38,308 nt of DNA from Oligoflexia bacterium (GTDB taxonomy: Bacteria > Bdellovibrionota_C > UBA2361 > JAFLCA01). The position numbers and the translations under genes are program-made. The notes under the pieces were generated by a model. It saw nothing but the letters and a program-made list of their open reading frames with translations. It did not search any database and had not been told where the DNA came from. The stretch is from NCBI GenBank assembly GCA_019694465.1, contig JAIBBV010000040.1, positions 1-38,308 on the forward strand, given 5' to 3'. Positions 1-10,238 of the stretch are shown one piece after another. The stretch's first letter is position 1, and every line of letters begins with the position of its first letter.

Positions 1-504
1 CTGGACCTTACAATCGCCGACGCTCTTCAATTTACATTCGGTCAAGCGAGACAACGCTTCGCAAACCATCGTCGTATACACCAGGTCTTACAAAGCGCCT
101 GTGAACTTGGTCTTGATTACTTAACATTAGGACAAAGTTCAGCCTCGTTGTCAGGTGGGGAGAGTCAACGCATTAAGCTAGTATCTGAACTCAGCGCTCA
201 GAGACAGGGTCACACACTGTATATTCTAGACGAACCGACAACTGGCTTGCATCATTTAGACGTGGGCAAGCTGCTAAAGGCTTTGCGTGCCCTTGTCGCC
301 CGCGGAAATACTATCTTGCTGATTGAGCATGACTTGGACGTCTTGGCGGAGGCCGATCAAGTTATAGAATTCGGCCCAGGTGCAGGCGAGCTGGGGGGCA
401 AGGTCATCTATCAGGGTTGCCCAGCCGGTCTCGCCAAGTCAGAAGGCGCTTGGGGGCAATACTTGCGACAACACAGCATTTCCCCAACTGCAAAATGTGG
501 GTAA
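1..504 (+). CDS. uvrA: UvrA excinuclease ABC subunit A, C-terminal fragment (5' end outside window)
   Basis: This is the last 167 codons of UvrA, the DNA-damage-recognising ATPase of nucleotide excision repair. The reading frame is open from base 1, so the gene begins upstream of the window. Seen: an ABC signature LSGGESQRIKL at about codons 50-60, a Walker B LYILDEPTTGLH at about 73-84, an H-loop LLIEHDLDV, and the end motif with GPGAGELGGKVIYQG that resembles the UvrA family's GPEGG..GG ending. The C-terminal half carries only the second ATPase module, which agrees with a truncation by the window edge and not with a damaged gene. The ending departs a little from the canonical GPEGGDxGG, so a UvrA2-like paralogue is possible. 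Confidence 0.9.
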   Translation: MDLTIADALQFTFGQARQRFANHRRIHQVLQSACELGLDYLTLGQSSASLSGGESQRIKLVSELSAQRQGHTLYILDEPTTGLHHLDVGKLLKALRALVARGNTILLIEHDLDVLAEADQVIEFGPGAGELGGKVIYQGCPAGLAKSEGAWGQYLRQHSISPTAKCG

Positions 505-634
505 GATTGTTGTTAGAGTGCATAACGACATGAGGCTGATTGCTTTGCTTGCAATACGAGTCCGCTAAGTATGCGTAAGGCATTTTTGTTACTGACTTTT
601 AATTAAGCCGACCAAATATTATCGAACTGCCCCT

Positions 635-2851
635 GTGAAAACATCAAAAAAGCCAGTAGCTGACTTCTTATTACTGCACTCCTCTCCAATACAACAGGAG
701 CTAAAGGCTTTGGGACTACTTTTGGTGGCCCTGTTATTGTTTCGTTTTGAGGCGCTGCGTCATTTTTCAACTCATGTGCTGGGAGGGAGCGAAGGGGATG
801 CGGGTTTATATCTATGGCTGATTAAATCCAACTGTCGTGACTTGTTTTCCTTGCCTTGGTTCAATACAAATTCGTTCTACCCTTACAGTCAAAGCCTGGC
901 TTGGAGCGACAACTTTGTTTTACCGTCACTTGTAGCGGCCCCCTTCTTACTAGCAGGCGCACCCTTAGTGCCTGTCTTTAATGGCTTGATGCTCCTGGCC
1001 AGTCTACTAACTGGCTACACGACCTATCGCCTAGCGCTACTACTATTCGGGCAGTTCTCAGTGGCACTGGCAATCGGGGCCTCCTTCATGACATTTCCCT
1101 ATTTTACAGCTCATGCAGGACACCCCCAGCTCCAATTCGCGTTTTGGATTCCACTAACTCTGCTTGCCCTATTCAGGTTCCTAGCTAAACCAAATATTGG
1201 AGCAGCATTTTTAACTGGGCTCAGCATCGCCCTATCTTTCATGTGCACTGTATACTATGCGCTTTTCCTGGTGTTGCTAGTACCGGTGGTATTCTTGGCA
1301 GTGGTGCTCTTGAAGCCACATCAATTTCAGAGACAGGATTTGGCACTCTTTGCGACAGGCTGCTGCATCGGGCTGTGCCCGATAGCGCCCGTCGCTTTAC
1401 CCTACCTAGCGGTGCGCGGAACTTTTGGAGAGCGCGCAATCTACGAAGCATTTTATTTTGCAGCCTCTGGTCTATCCTATTTAAGTTCATCAGCTTTTAG
1501 CTTGCTCTATTCTTTTTCCTCCTCTTGGACCCATCCGGAGGCAACTCTATTCCCAGGACTAGCAATTCTAGTGCTTTCTCTGGGCGGCACGGCGCGCATG
1601 TGGGGCGCACAGCCGCTCAAAAATCCTCGCTTAATATTACTATTAGCATTTGTGTTGGTATGCCTAGCCTCGACGCCAACTTTACCTCAGCCAATTAGCC
1701 GCTATGTATGTACAGCAGCTGTATGGATATTTTTGTTCATGCTAGTGGTGCTCAACTTTCGGCTGGGAAGACTGGAACGCAAGCTGGGGTTTGCGATCTT
1801 AACTAATCGCGATTTAGCCGCTATTTTTTTGTCAGTCGCGGCTGTTTTTTTCGCACTCTCCTTGGGCCCCCTAGGCAACCCGGAAAAGGGCCAATTCGCG
1901 CTTGGTTTTTATCGTCTTGTATATGAGATCATCCCCGGCTTTAACGCCATGCGCGCCATAAGCCGCGCTGGAATAGTTACTATTTTTGCCTTACACATGT
2001 GTGCCGCTTTTTCCCTCTCTTTCTTGGCCGAGAAAAAACACATTGGCAACTCATTGCTACTACTCGTTAGTGCCTTACTTCTTATAGAAAACCTTCCAAG
2101 GCACTACCCACTTGAGCCTCTCAAGGAGCGCCCATTGGTTCTACCGTACTTAGATCAGCAGACTGACAAGCGGCACGCTTTGGCGATACTACCATTAACT
2201 GGCTCGTTGAACCCTGATGGCAGTGTTGCGTCGTGGAGCGAGTTTGCACGCTACAACACAAATTACATGAACTGGGCCTTTGAAACGGGACTACCGCTAG
2301 TAAATGGCTACAGTGGTCAACGCACGAAATTAATGAAGGAATTTCCTGGGCAACTACTTGGGTTTCCTGACCAGAGGTCTCTTTCGCAACTTCAAACCAT
2401 CGCTGGACTGCGCTACGTAGTATATGTGGGCAAAAACGATCCTGCTTTCAATAAGTCAACTTTTGAGCACAAGATTCAGCAATTCCTTGGCGGTGTGCGA
2501 CTGCTAATGTCAGACACTGAGGACAATTACCTGTTTGAATTGATCGGCGAGCAGCGCCTACGCGGCGACATGAATATTTTAGCTCCAGCACTTCCCCGCG
2601 GGGTCTTATACGTTGAGCTAAAAGTTCCTTACCAAAAAGCGACTAAAGAAGTTAAGGTCGTCGTGTGGGCGCCCGACTATTCGCAAGAGAAGCCGCTTTC
2701 CTCGATTACGCTTAAGACTAGCGGAGAATGGGAGACGTTTCGCATCGATTTGCCGCAGCCTGAAGATATTGTGCGGCCAATTCGCCTATTGCTCAAACCA
2801 GAGGGCGATGCCTCGGTGTACTTGCGTTCCACTACATTTGAAAAACTCTGA
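635..2851 (+). CDS. Large multi-pass membrane protein, probable GT-C-type glycosyltransferase
   Basis: This is a 738-residue inner-membrane protein. The only available start is a GTG at 635. A first transmembrane helix (about residues 26-40) is followed by a loop with Gly-Asp at 54-55 (GGSEGDAGLYLW), in the place where GT-C polyprenyl-phosphate-sugar transferases carry their catalytic Asp. About ten or more hydrophobic helices follow to near residue 505. The remaining roughly 230 residues are soluble and end in a beta-rich stretch that looks like a small carbohydrate-binding or jelly-roll fold. The topology is typical of GT-C enzymes that glycosylate envelope polymers or lipids, but neither donor nor acceptor can be read from the sequence. 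It stands alone between uvrA and the convergent mscL. A YfhO-like or other uncharacterised membrane protein is the main alternative. Confidence 0.6.
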   Translation: MKTSKKPVADFLLLHSSPIQQELKALGLLLVALLLFRFEALRHFSTHVLGGSEGDAGLYLWLIKSNCRDLFSLPWFNTNSFYPYSQSLAWSDNFVLPSLVAAPFLLAGAPLVPVFNGLMLLASLLTGYTTYRLALLLFGQFSVALAIGASFMTFPYFTAHAGHPQLQFAFWIPLTLLALFRFLAKPNIGAAFLTGLSIALSFMCTVYYALFLVLLVPVVFLAVVLLKPHQFQRQDLALFATGCCIGLCPIAPVALPYLAVRGTFGERAIYEAFYFAASGLSYLSSSAFSLLYSFSSSWTHPEATLFPGLAILVLSLGGTARMWGAQPLKNPRLILLLAFVLVCLASTPTLPQPISRYVCTAAVWIFLFMLVVLNFRLGRLERKLGFAILTNRDLAAIFLSVAAVFFALSLGPLGNPEKGQFALGFYRLVYEIIPGFNAMRAISRAGIVTIFALHMCAAFSLSFLAEKKHIGNSLLLLVSALLLIENLPRHYPLEPLKERPLVLPYLDQQTDKRHALAILPLTGSLNPDGSVASWSEFARYNTNYMNWAFETGLPLVNGYSGQRTKLMKEFPGQLLGFPDQRSLSQLQTIAGLRYVVYVGKNDPAFNKSTFEHKIQQFLGGVRLLMSDTEDNYLFELIGEQRLRGDMNILAPALPRGVLYVELKVPYQKATKEVKVVVWAPDYSQEKPLSSITLKTSGEWETFRIDLPQPEDIVRPIRLLLKPEGDASVYLRSTTFEKL

Positions 2852-2852
2852 A

Positions 2853-2872
2853 GGCCAATGCGCTGATTGGCC
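2853..2872. repeat. Short perfect hairpin just after the GT-C gene
   Basis: The arms ggccaat (2853-2859) and attggcc (2866-2872) are perfect complements around a 6-base loop, beginning two bases after the stop codon. No T-run follows on either strand, so it may stabilise the mRNA 3' end and is not a confident intrinsic terminator. Confidence 0.4.
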
Positions 2873-3001
2873 ATAGCGGCTCCCAAAAATAATTGCATCG
2901 AGAAAGGGGGCATCTAAAGCATCAACGTACTGCCATATTATGATGAGTCGGACACAATAGAGAGTTCTTACACCTCTCTTCTCAGTGACAATCTGTAAGC
3001 T

Positions 3002-3029
3002 GCTCACCAAGGCTAACGCCCTGGTGAGC
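3002..3029. repeat. Hairpin downstream of mscL
   Basis: The arms gctcacca (3002-3009) and tggtgagc (3022-3029) pair over 8 bases and can be extended inward by two G-C pairs after one mismatch. It lies 12 bases past the mscL stop on the minus strand. There is no clear U-tract, so termination is only a guess. Confidence 0.4.
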
Positions 3030-3041
3030 GATACAAAGCTC

Positions 3042-3449
3042 TTAACGATTAGCTACTTTTAGAATATCCCGAATCTCAGACAGCAAAACTTCCTGATTGC
3101 TTGGCTTAGGTGGGGTGGCAGAAGGAGCTTCTTCCTTGCGACGCATTCTATTCATACCTTTAATCACCATGAAGATCGCGAAGGCAACGATTGCAAAGTC
3201 AAATATGGTCTGAACAAAGTTGCCGTAATTTAGTGTTACTGCGGCACTACCATCAGCTGCCTCGCGCAACGTGACCTTTAGTCCTGTAAAATTAACTCCT
3301 CCGATCAGCATCCCGATCGGCGGCATTAGCACATCTGCTACCAGTGAGGAGACAATCTTTCCGAAAGCACCACCAATTATTATACCAACGGCCATATCGA
3401 CCACATTGCCGCGCATCGCAAACTGACGAAATTCGCTAAAAAAACTCAT
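3042..3449 (-). CDS. mscL: Large-conductance mechanosensitive channel MscL
   Basis: This 135-residue inner-membrane channel opens under membrane tension to release solutes during osmotic down-shock. The N-terminus [20 protein letters not shown] is the MscL S1 amphipathic helix running into TM1, with the glycine/alanine-rich pore helix ([16 protein letters not shown]). The periplasmic loop spans about residues 45-70, TM2 about 72-97 ([19 protein letters not shown]), and the charged cytoplasmic helix ends in LLSEIRDIL. The length is normal for the family. The ATG at 3449 has an AAGGA Shine-Dalgarno sequence about 8 bases upstream. It is monocistronic and convergent with the GT-C gene. Confidence 0.97.
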   Translation of the reverse strand: MSFFSEFRQFAMRGNVVDMAVGIIIGGAFGKIVSSLVADVLMPPIGMLIGGVNFTGLKVTLREAADGSAAVTLNYGNFVQTIFDFAIVAFAIFMVIKGMNRMRRKEEAPSATPPKPSNQEVLLSEIRDILKVANR

Positions 3450-3730
3450 AAGCCTATCCTTATGTTAAGACCCACTAACTTACCCCGTAATATCTATAGC
3501 AGCCTCAAAAGGCAAAGTCGCGCTAGAATGGCGCCAAACCCTGATCAAGCAGCCAACTTATTGATATCAGGAACATACTGATCACATCGACAAGAAAAGA
3601 TTATTCTCTTCCTACCTTAAGATATGCGGAGGTTCGCTAAACGGGGTTAAGAAGTTATTGGTGTGGAGACACGGAACCGCAGAGGGGCTGTAGTTTCAGC
3701 CAGCCTAGTCGCAGGTGCAGAGACAAAAAG

Positions 3731-4126
3731 CTAAGACTTGCGACGTGTCTGAATCTTAGCTTCTCGCAGAAAATGATCTACTTCTTGCCTTAGCTTGGTC
3801 CAGCGCCCATGCATAGCGCAGGGGCTAGTTTGACTACAGGGGCTCTTTGAGAAAAAACATGTTTGTTCCAGGACTGGATCGTCCAGTGCCACGCAGACAT
3901 CGAGGAACGAGAACTCCGCTCCCTCCGCCAGTCGCACGCCCCCATGTTTCCCACGCCGAGCAAGTACCAAGCCCTTTGCCGCTAAGACTTTTACTATCTT
4001 AGCCAAATAAGGTCCTGGCACCTTAGCTAGTCTGGAAAGCTCTTTGACCTGGATGAATTCACCCACCTCTAGTCTTTCCAATGTACGAAGGGCCTGTAAG
4101 GCGTATTTTGTAGTAAGCTCTAGCAT
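3731..4126 (-). CDS. Rrf2-family regulator with Fe-S-type cysteines (downstream of nrdJ)
   Basis: A 131-residue winged-helix regulator of the Rrf2 family (IscR, NsrR, RsrR type). I chose the ATG at 4126-4124 because it overlaps the nrdJ TGA (TGATG), a translational-coupling arrangement, and because the protein then begins MLELTTKYAL, as Rrf2 proteins do. A longer frame reaching 4204 would lie inside nrdJ. The wing has RRGKHGGVRL. Cysteines 90, 97 and 103 (C-X6-C-X5-C, followed by an H..W) match the Fe-S ligand region of this family, so sensing of oxygen, NO or cluster status is likely (inferred). It is co-transcribed with nrdJ. The other Rrf2 gene in this cluster shares the cysteine spacing but differs clearly elsewhere. 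Confidence 0.9.
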   Translation of the reverse strand: MLELTTKYALQALRTLERLEVGEFIQVKELSRLAKVPGPYLAKIVKVLAAKGLVLARRGKHGGVRLAEGAEFSFLDVCVALDDPVLEQTCFFSKSPCSQTSPCAMHGRWTKLRQEVDHFLREAKIQTRRKS

Positions 4127-6903
4127 CAACCGCAACCACCCTGGGCACCGCAGTTCAGACACACATAACAACCGGCCTGTCGCACCATTAGGTGCGAGCC
4201 GCAATTAGTGCAAGGCGGCGCATCCTCAGAATTCTGGAATAACTTTACCAAGTCAGTAGCAATGTCACTATGGCCATTCTTGTTTTGACTTGGGCCAGGA
4301 TTGTTTGCAACCTTTGTAGCTGCTGATTTAGAAGCCTCACTGGGAATTTGGATCTTAGCCTTCAATTCCTCATCAACCTTAAGGCCTAAATCTCTTAGCT
4401 CCTCTGGCTTTAGAAACTTCACTGCCATCCAACGGAACACATAGTCGACGATAGAATGCGCCGACGGAACATCCTTGTTTCCAGTAAACCCGGAGGGCTC
4501 AAAGCGTACAAAAGAGAACTTCCGAACCAATGCACTTAGCGGGACGCCATACTGCAAGGCCATGGAAACAGCAGTGGCAAACGCATCCATCATGCCAGAA
4601 AGTGTGGAGCCTTCTTTCGCCACTACCAAGAATATCTCACCGGGGCTGCCATCCTCGAAGAGACCAACAGTAAGATAACCTTCCAGACCGCCAACTCTAA
4701 ATTTATGCGTTAGCGCCTGGCGCTCCTCCGGTAAACGACGCCGAATAGCGCGCAAAGCACTGGTCTGCTTGCTTGTTGAGGTCGACAATGGCTGAGTTCG
4801 CTTAGAGCCATCGCGATAAAGCGCTACAGCCTTCAGGCCAGCCTTCCAAGCATCGACGTACACGCTAAAAATTTCCTCGGCACTGGTCTCGCGCGGCAAA
4901 TTCACCGTCTTGGAGATAGCTCCCGAAATAAACGGCTGTACCGCAGACATCATGCGCAAGTGGCCCTGATATCCAATCGAGCGTGTTCCTCGCGCTGGCT
5001 TGAATGCACAGTCAAAAATCGGCAAATGCTCCGCCCTTAGCCCAGGAGCGCCTTCAATCGTCTCATGCTCTTCAATGTAGCGAGTTATCGATTCAATTCC
5101 GGAACTGGCATAGCCCAAGCGGGTCAAAGCGCGCTCTACGCTATTGTTCACTAGCTTAAGCATTCCACCGCCAACCAGCTTTTTGTACTTAATTAGCGCA
5201 ATATCTGGCTCGATACCGGTGGTATCACAATCCATCATGAAAGAGATTGTACCAGTCGGCGCAAGCACTGTTACCTGTGAATTTCTGTAACCGTGACGCT
5301 TTCCTAGCTCACGCGCCTCATCCCAAGCTTGAATGGCGGCATTGGAAATCTCCACATGCAGATTCTTGCTTAGCTTGCTGCAGGCAGCGCGATGTTTCTC
5401 TACTACACCAAGCATCGCCGTGCGGTTCTTTTTATAGCCACCGAAAGCGCCTAAGTGGCGCGAGATCTCTGCGCTCTGGCGATAAGCCTCGCCAGACATA
5501 AGCGCAGTAATAGATGCAGCCAACTCACGCCCCTCTTCTGAGTCATACGGGAGGCCGAGGCTCATAAGTAGTGCACCTAGATTGGCATAGCCAAGCCCCA
5601 ACTGCCGGAACTGATGCGCGCAGGCCTCAATTTTCTTTGTTGGATAGCTAGAGTTATGCACCAAGATATCCTGGGCAGTGAGCATTATGTCTACGCAATG
5701 ACTAAAGGACTTAACATCGAACGAGCCGTCATCCTTTAGGAATTTTAGGAGGTTCAGGCTGGAGAGATTACAAGCTGAATTGTCGAGGTGCATGTATTCA
5801 CTGCACGGATTGCTGGCATTGATGCGCCCGGAGTTCGGGCAAGTATGCCAAGTATTAATGGTATCATCGAACTGCAGGCCCGGATCGCCACAGATATAAG
5901 TTGCCTCCGCAATCTCGCGGAGCAATTCGCGAGCATCCACTTCCTCACACACCTGACCATCTGTAACGCGTCGTGTTTGGAAAGTGCGTCCATCAACTAC
6001 AGCGCGCATGAACTCATCGCTAACTCTTACACTCAAATTAGCATTCTGAAACCCAACTGAATCGTACGCGCCACCGGGAACAGCAAATCCACCATCATAG
6101 CCTTGCTCAATCAATGCCCAGGCCTTTTTCTCTTCCTCGGGTTTACAGCGGATGAAGTCTTTGATGTCTGGATGGGAGACATTGAGGATCTGCATCTTGG
6201 CCGCACGGCGAGTTTTCCCACCACTCTTAATAATGCTAGCCCATGCATCATATCCACGCATAAAGGAAACCGGACCGGAGGGCTTGCCCCCGCCAGCAAG
6301 TTTTTCCCGCGTTGATCGGATAGATGAAAGATTACTGCCCGTCCCGCTACCGTACTTAAATAGCTTGCCTTCTACTGTCTGCAGCTCGAGCAGCGAGTCA
6401 ATAGTATCGTCGACTGAAACGATAAAACACGCACTGCACTGAGGGTGCTCGTGAATTCCAACGTTGAACCAAACTGGAGAATTAAAAGAAGCGTATTGAT
6501 GTAAAAGAATATGAGTTAGTTCATCTGAAAACGCCTGAGCATCTTCAGGCGTTGAGAAATAACCGCCGGCCTTGCCCCAGGCTACTACCGTGCGAACCAC
6601 GCGACCAATTAATTCCTTAACACTACGTTCACGCTCTGGAGAGTTCATCTCCCCACGAAAATACTTAGAGACGACCACATTAGTGGCCATTTGACTCCAA
6701 AAACTTGGCATCTCGACGTCGCGTTGCTCAAACACGACATGACCACGATCATCGCTAATAGTGGAAGACCTAAGCTCCCATGTCACTTGCTTAAATGGAT
6801 CTTGCCCGGCGACCGTAAAAAGGCGGCGTACCTGCATCCCTTCCGATGAAGTAATAGGCATTACTTCGGACTTGCTTTCTTCGAATGGCAACTGTTCAGG
6901 CAT
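4126..6903 (-). CDS. nrdJ: Adenosylcobalamin-dependent (class II) ribonucleotide reductase
   Basis: A 925-residue enzyme that reduces ribonucleotides to deoxyribonucleotides using a radical generated from B12, independently of oxygen. Seen: Cys-159 in HPQCSACFI (redox pair), the finger-loop motif NPCSEY (Asn-365, Cys-367 radical cysteine, Glu-369), and Cys-378 in the DNSACNLSSLNL segment. A C-terminal region of about 200 residues ends in a cysteine-rich tail with C898, C901, C912, C915, C918 and C924. In NrdJ proteins such a tail binds metal and helps to re-reduce the active site. The ATG at 6903 has an AGGTGA Shine-Dalgarno about 5 bases upstream. Upstream, an Rrf2 gene ends 10 bases away, and downstream another overlaps the stop, so the three form one operon. 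Control by redox-sensing repressors would fit an oxygen-independent enzyme. Confidence 0.97.
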   Translation of the reverse strand: MPEQLPFEESKSEVMPITSSEGMQVRRLFTVAGQDPFKQVTWELRSSTISDDRGHVVFEQRDVEMPSFWSQMATNVVVSKYFRGEMNSPERERSVKELIGRVVRTVVAWGKAGGYFSTPEDAQAFSDELTHILLHQYASFNSPVWFNVGIHEHPQCSACFIVSVDDTIDSLLELQTVEGKLFKYGSGTGSNLSSIRSTREKLAGGGKPSGPVSFMRGYDAWASIIKSGGKTRRAAKMQILNVSHPDIKDFIRCKPEEEKKAWALIEQGYDGGFAVPGGAYDSVGFQNANLSVRVSDEFMRAVVDGRTFQTRRVTDGQVCEEVDARELLREIAEATYICGDPGLQFDDTINTWHTCPNSGRINASNPCSEYMHLDNSACNLSSLNLLKFLKDDGSFDVKSFSHCVDIMLTAQDILVHNSSYPTKKIEACAHQFRQLGLGYANLGALLMSLGLPYDSEEGRELAASITALMSGEAYRQSAEISRHLGAFGGYKKNRTAMLGVVEKHRAACSKLSKNLHVEISNAAIQAWDEARELGKRHGYRNSQVTVLAPTGTISFMMDCDTTGIEPDIALIKYKKLVGGGMLKLVNNSVERALTRLGYASSGIESITRYIEEHETIEGAPGLRAEHLPIFDCAFKPARGTRSIGYQGHLRMMSAVQPFISGAISKTVNLPRETSAEEIFSVYVDAWKAGLKAVALYRDGSKRTQPLSTSTSKQTSALRAIRRRLPEERQALTHKFRVGGLEGYLTVGLFEDGSPGEIFLVVAKEGSTLSGMMDAFATAVSMALQYGVPLSALVRKFSFVRFEPSGFTGNKDVPSAHSIVDYVFRWMAVKFLKPEELRDLGLKVDEELKAKIQIPSEASKSAATKVANNPGPSQNKNGHSDIATDLVKLFQNSEDAPPCTNCGSHLMVRQAGCYVCLNCGAQGGCG

Positions 6904-6913
6904 AGTTCACCTC

Positions 6914-7369
6914 TCAATCTTTGGACAAATTGGGCAATGGAATGCGGCCATTAGCAGCTACGTCGGCCTGCACGTCAGCAAGCGATGTCTTTCGAGCCCA
7001 CTGTTGAAACGCATCATTCAATTCGCTCCAACGGTGGTGCAATACGCAGGGCGCAGAATTGCTACACAAGCTCAAACCAAATACACAACGACGAGTGGCT
7101 ATCGGCCCCTCAATCGCCTCAAAAATATCGATAAAGCGAATTCGCTTTGCAGGGCGCGCCAAAGTAAAACCACCCCCATGCCCGCGGCTGCCTTTTAATA
7201 GCCCTGCCTCCACCATGCGTCTAAGGATCTTCGATATATAAAATGATGGTATATCAATTTGTGGAGCGATATCTTTAGCGCGCATAGGACGAACAGATTC
7301 GCCACTAGAGTAGAGTGCCAAAAAAGCCATGATACGCATGGCGTATTCAACTGAACGCGACAGCACCAT
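6914..7369 (-). CDS. Rrf2-family regulator with Fe-S-type cysteines (upstream of nrdJ)
   Basis: A 151-residue Rrf2 winged-helix protein, first gene of the rrf2-nrdJ-rrf2 operon. Seen: the family start MVLSRSVEYAMRIM, recognition helix around IPSFYISKILRRM (about 40-52), wing SRGHGGGFTLARP (61-73), and cysteines 95, 102 and 108 in the same C-X6-C-X5-C spacing as its partner downstream of nrdJ. The cysteines are those that ligate a [2Fe-2S] or [4Fe-4S] cluster in characterised members. The ATG at 7369 has no clear Shine-Dalgarno. A 16-base dyad lies 12-27 bases upstream, where bound protein would block transcription, so autoregulation is plausible. The tail of about 25 residues after the helical domain is longer than in the partner. 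Confidence 0.92.
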   Translation of the reverse strand: MVLSRSVEYAMRIMAFLALYSSGESVRPMRAKDIAPQIDIPSFYISKILRRMVEAGLLKGSRGHGGGFTLARPAKRIRFIDIFEAIEGPIATRRCVFGLSLCSNSAPCVLHHRWSELNDAFQQWARKTSLADVQADVAANGRIPLPNLSKD

Positions 7370-7380
7370 AATATTCTTAA

Positions 7381-7396
7381 TAGATGATGTTATCTA
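7381..7396. promoter_or_regulatory. Dyad upstream of the rrf2-nrdJ-rrf2 operon, candidate operator
   Basis: TAGATGATGTTATCTA contains the arms tagat (7381-7385) and atcta (7392-7396) around six bases. It lies 12 bases before the ATG of the first Rrf2 gene, about where the minus-strand -10 element or 5' leader should be. Rrf2 proteins bind imperfect A/T-rich dyads of about this form. The site's short length makes chance occurrence possible. Confidence 0.35.
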
Positions 7397-7530
7397 ATGT
7401 ACGCTCATCGCAGGGGGAGAGCAAGAAAAAAGACAATTTTCTCCATTATCTTGCTTCAATCTATCTAGTATCTCTAGGCAAGGCAGCCATAAAAATATGG
7501 GGCGTGACGAATTTGTGATAATTAGCATGA

Positions 7531-8961
<1,431 letters not shown>

Positions 8962-9419
8962 CAACAGTGCCAAGCGAGTTTCCCTGGGGGTCAGACATAG
9001 GTAGACCGAAGCCTACCTATGTCTGGGGAAAGGAGCCCTAGGACAAACCCGAGCTCCAAAGGTTAGGTTTGTGGTGGAAAATCTGTAGCAGCGCTAAATG
9101 GTGGGCCAGGTCCTAAACCTAACAACCTGAGTGCCTCAGCCCGAACCACATCCTAGTGGCTAGCTTCACCATTGCGCGTTGCTCAATAGTAATTATTGGC
9201 TGACCGTGGATGGATGTATCATAAACCGGGAAAAAATCCCATCATTTTTCAGGCGCGCTTAGGAAAATATTGGATTTTCAAAAACAGTCGTCATTTAGGG
9301 CACTTACTAATGTGATTCTTTCCCAGGTTTTTAGCTGGTTGTGCCGATATCCCATTCACTGTATGCGATGGTGTAGGCACTAGAATATTGGTTTAACTCT
9401 GTAGTACGCTGTTTTTATT
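8962..9419. other. 458-base intergenic region between tpl and the DUF6502 gene
   Basis: No convincing coding frame. It holds the long hairpin at 8979-9031 and a looser inverted repeat, gttaggttt (9062-9070) with aaacctaac (9115-9123). The remaining 290 bases are AT-richer and presumably carry the promoter of the DUF6502 gene, but I cannot pick a good -35/-10 pair. The structured first half could be an RNA 3' end or a small RNA. Confidence 0.4.
8979..9031. repeat. Long perfect inverted repeat (13-base arms, UUCG loop on minus strand)
   Basis: The arms cagacataggtag (8992-9004) and ctacctatgtctg (9013-9025) are perfect complements around 8 bases. Read on the minus strand the loop is G-C(UUCG)G-U, an extra-stable tetraloop that adds two pairs. 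An outer stem tttccc (8979-8984) with gggaaa (9026-9031) flanks it, with a 7-base bulge tgggggt. No T-run follows. It begins 18 bases after the tpl stop and could be a 3'-stabilising element, a Rho-assisted terminator, or a remnant of a small repeat element. Confidence 0.75.
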
Positions 9420-10202
9420 ATGGAAAACCCGCTGCTTTCGGGACTACATCACATGCTTCGTCCAATAGCCCGCTACTGCATTCGCAGTTCGCTGGGGCTA
9501 CAGGAACTACTTGAAATGTCGAAAGTTGTTCTATTAGAAGTGGCGGCGGAGGAAATGCAGCGCCTAGACGAAAAGGTGAACATTAGCCGCCTAAGCGCCA
9601 TGACTGGCGTACATAGGAAAGATGCCGTCCGCATATACCGAGAAAAGGACGTAGACCAGGAATCTTCGCGCTTCGTTAGCAGAGTGGTATGGCAATGGAG
9701 ACAGGACCAACGCTTCCAAAATAAGTCAGGCAAACCCCGCCCGCTCACATTTCGGGGAGATGAGAGCGAATTTAGTGAACTAGTTCGGGTTGTTAGCCAA
9801 GACCTGCATCCTGGTACTGTCCTATTTGAGCTAGAGCGCCTAAACGCGGTTAAGCGCGTAAAGGACACGATTCAACTCTTAGTAAAGGCCTACGTGCCGC
9901 GGGGCAATCCTGTGGAAGGGCTCCGGATGCTTGGCGAAGACGTAGACGATCTGTCATGTGCAGTAATGGATAACGTGTTCTGCCAAGACAGCAACCAAAA
10001 GCCGAATTATCACGCCAAGGCAGTCTACGATAACATCGCTGAGGAGGATCTACCTCAACTGCGATCCTGGATCTTCAAGCAGGCTTCATCCTTCCATCAG
10101 AAGGTAGCTAAATACCTATCCAAATATGACTTGGATATAACGCCTAACCCTAAAAAAAAGGGCGGCAAACGCATTGTGCTTGGTATATTTACTCGCACTT
10201 AG
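9420..10202 (+). CDS. DUF6502 family protein
   Basis: A 260-residue cytoplasmic protein of unknown function. The N-terminal pattern LRPIARYCIRSSLGLQELLEMSK, followed by a predicted helix-turn-helix (NISRLSAMTGVHRKDAVRIYRE, about residues 53-75), is characteristic of DUF6502 proteins. These are widespread in proteobacteria and probably bind DNA. The middle has another helical segment with a VVSQD/HPGTVLFEL pattern. The last 40 residues are lysine-rich (NPKKKGGKR). No signal peptide or membrane helix is seen. The ATG at 9420 has no obvious Shine-Dalgarno. It is monocistronic, after the long tpl-DUF6502 gap and convergent with the methyltransferase gene. The family assignment is from memory of its N-terminal pattern and the function is unknown. 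Confidence 0.7.
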   Translation: MENPLLSGLHHMLRPIARYCIRSSLGLQELLEMSKVVLLEVAAEEMQRLDEKVNISRLSAMTGVHRKDAVRIYREKDVDQESSRFVSRVVWQWRQDQRFQNKSGKPRPLTFRGDESEFSELVRVVSQDLHPGTVLFELERLNAVKRVKDTIQLLVKAYVPRGNPVEGLRMLGEDVDDLSCAVMDNVFCQDSNQKPNYHAKAVYDNIAEEDLPQLRSWIFKQASSFHQKVAKYLSKYDLDITPNPKKKGGKRIVLGIFTRT

Positions 10203-10238
10203 AGCCAGCAACAACGAAGCCCTGGCCATACTTTGATT

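Noticed and set aside
2853..2872. Intrinsic terminator after the GT-C gene
   Set aside because: The stem is good but there is no T-run on either strand, so I listed it only as a hairpin.
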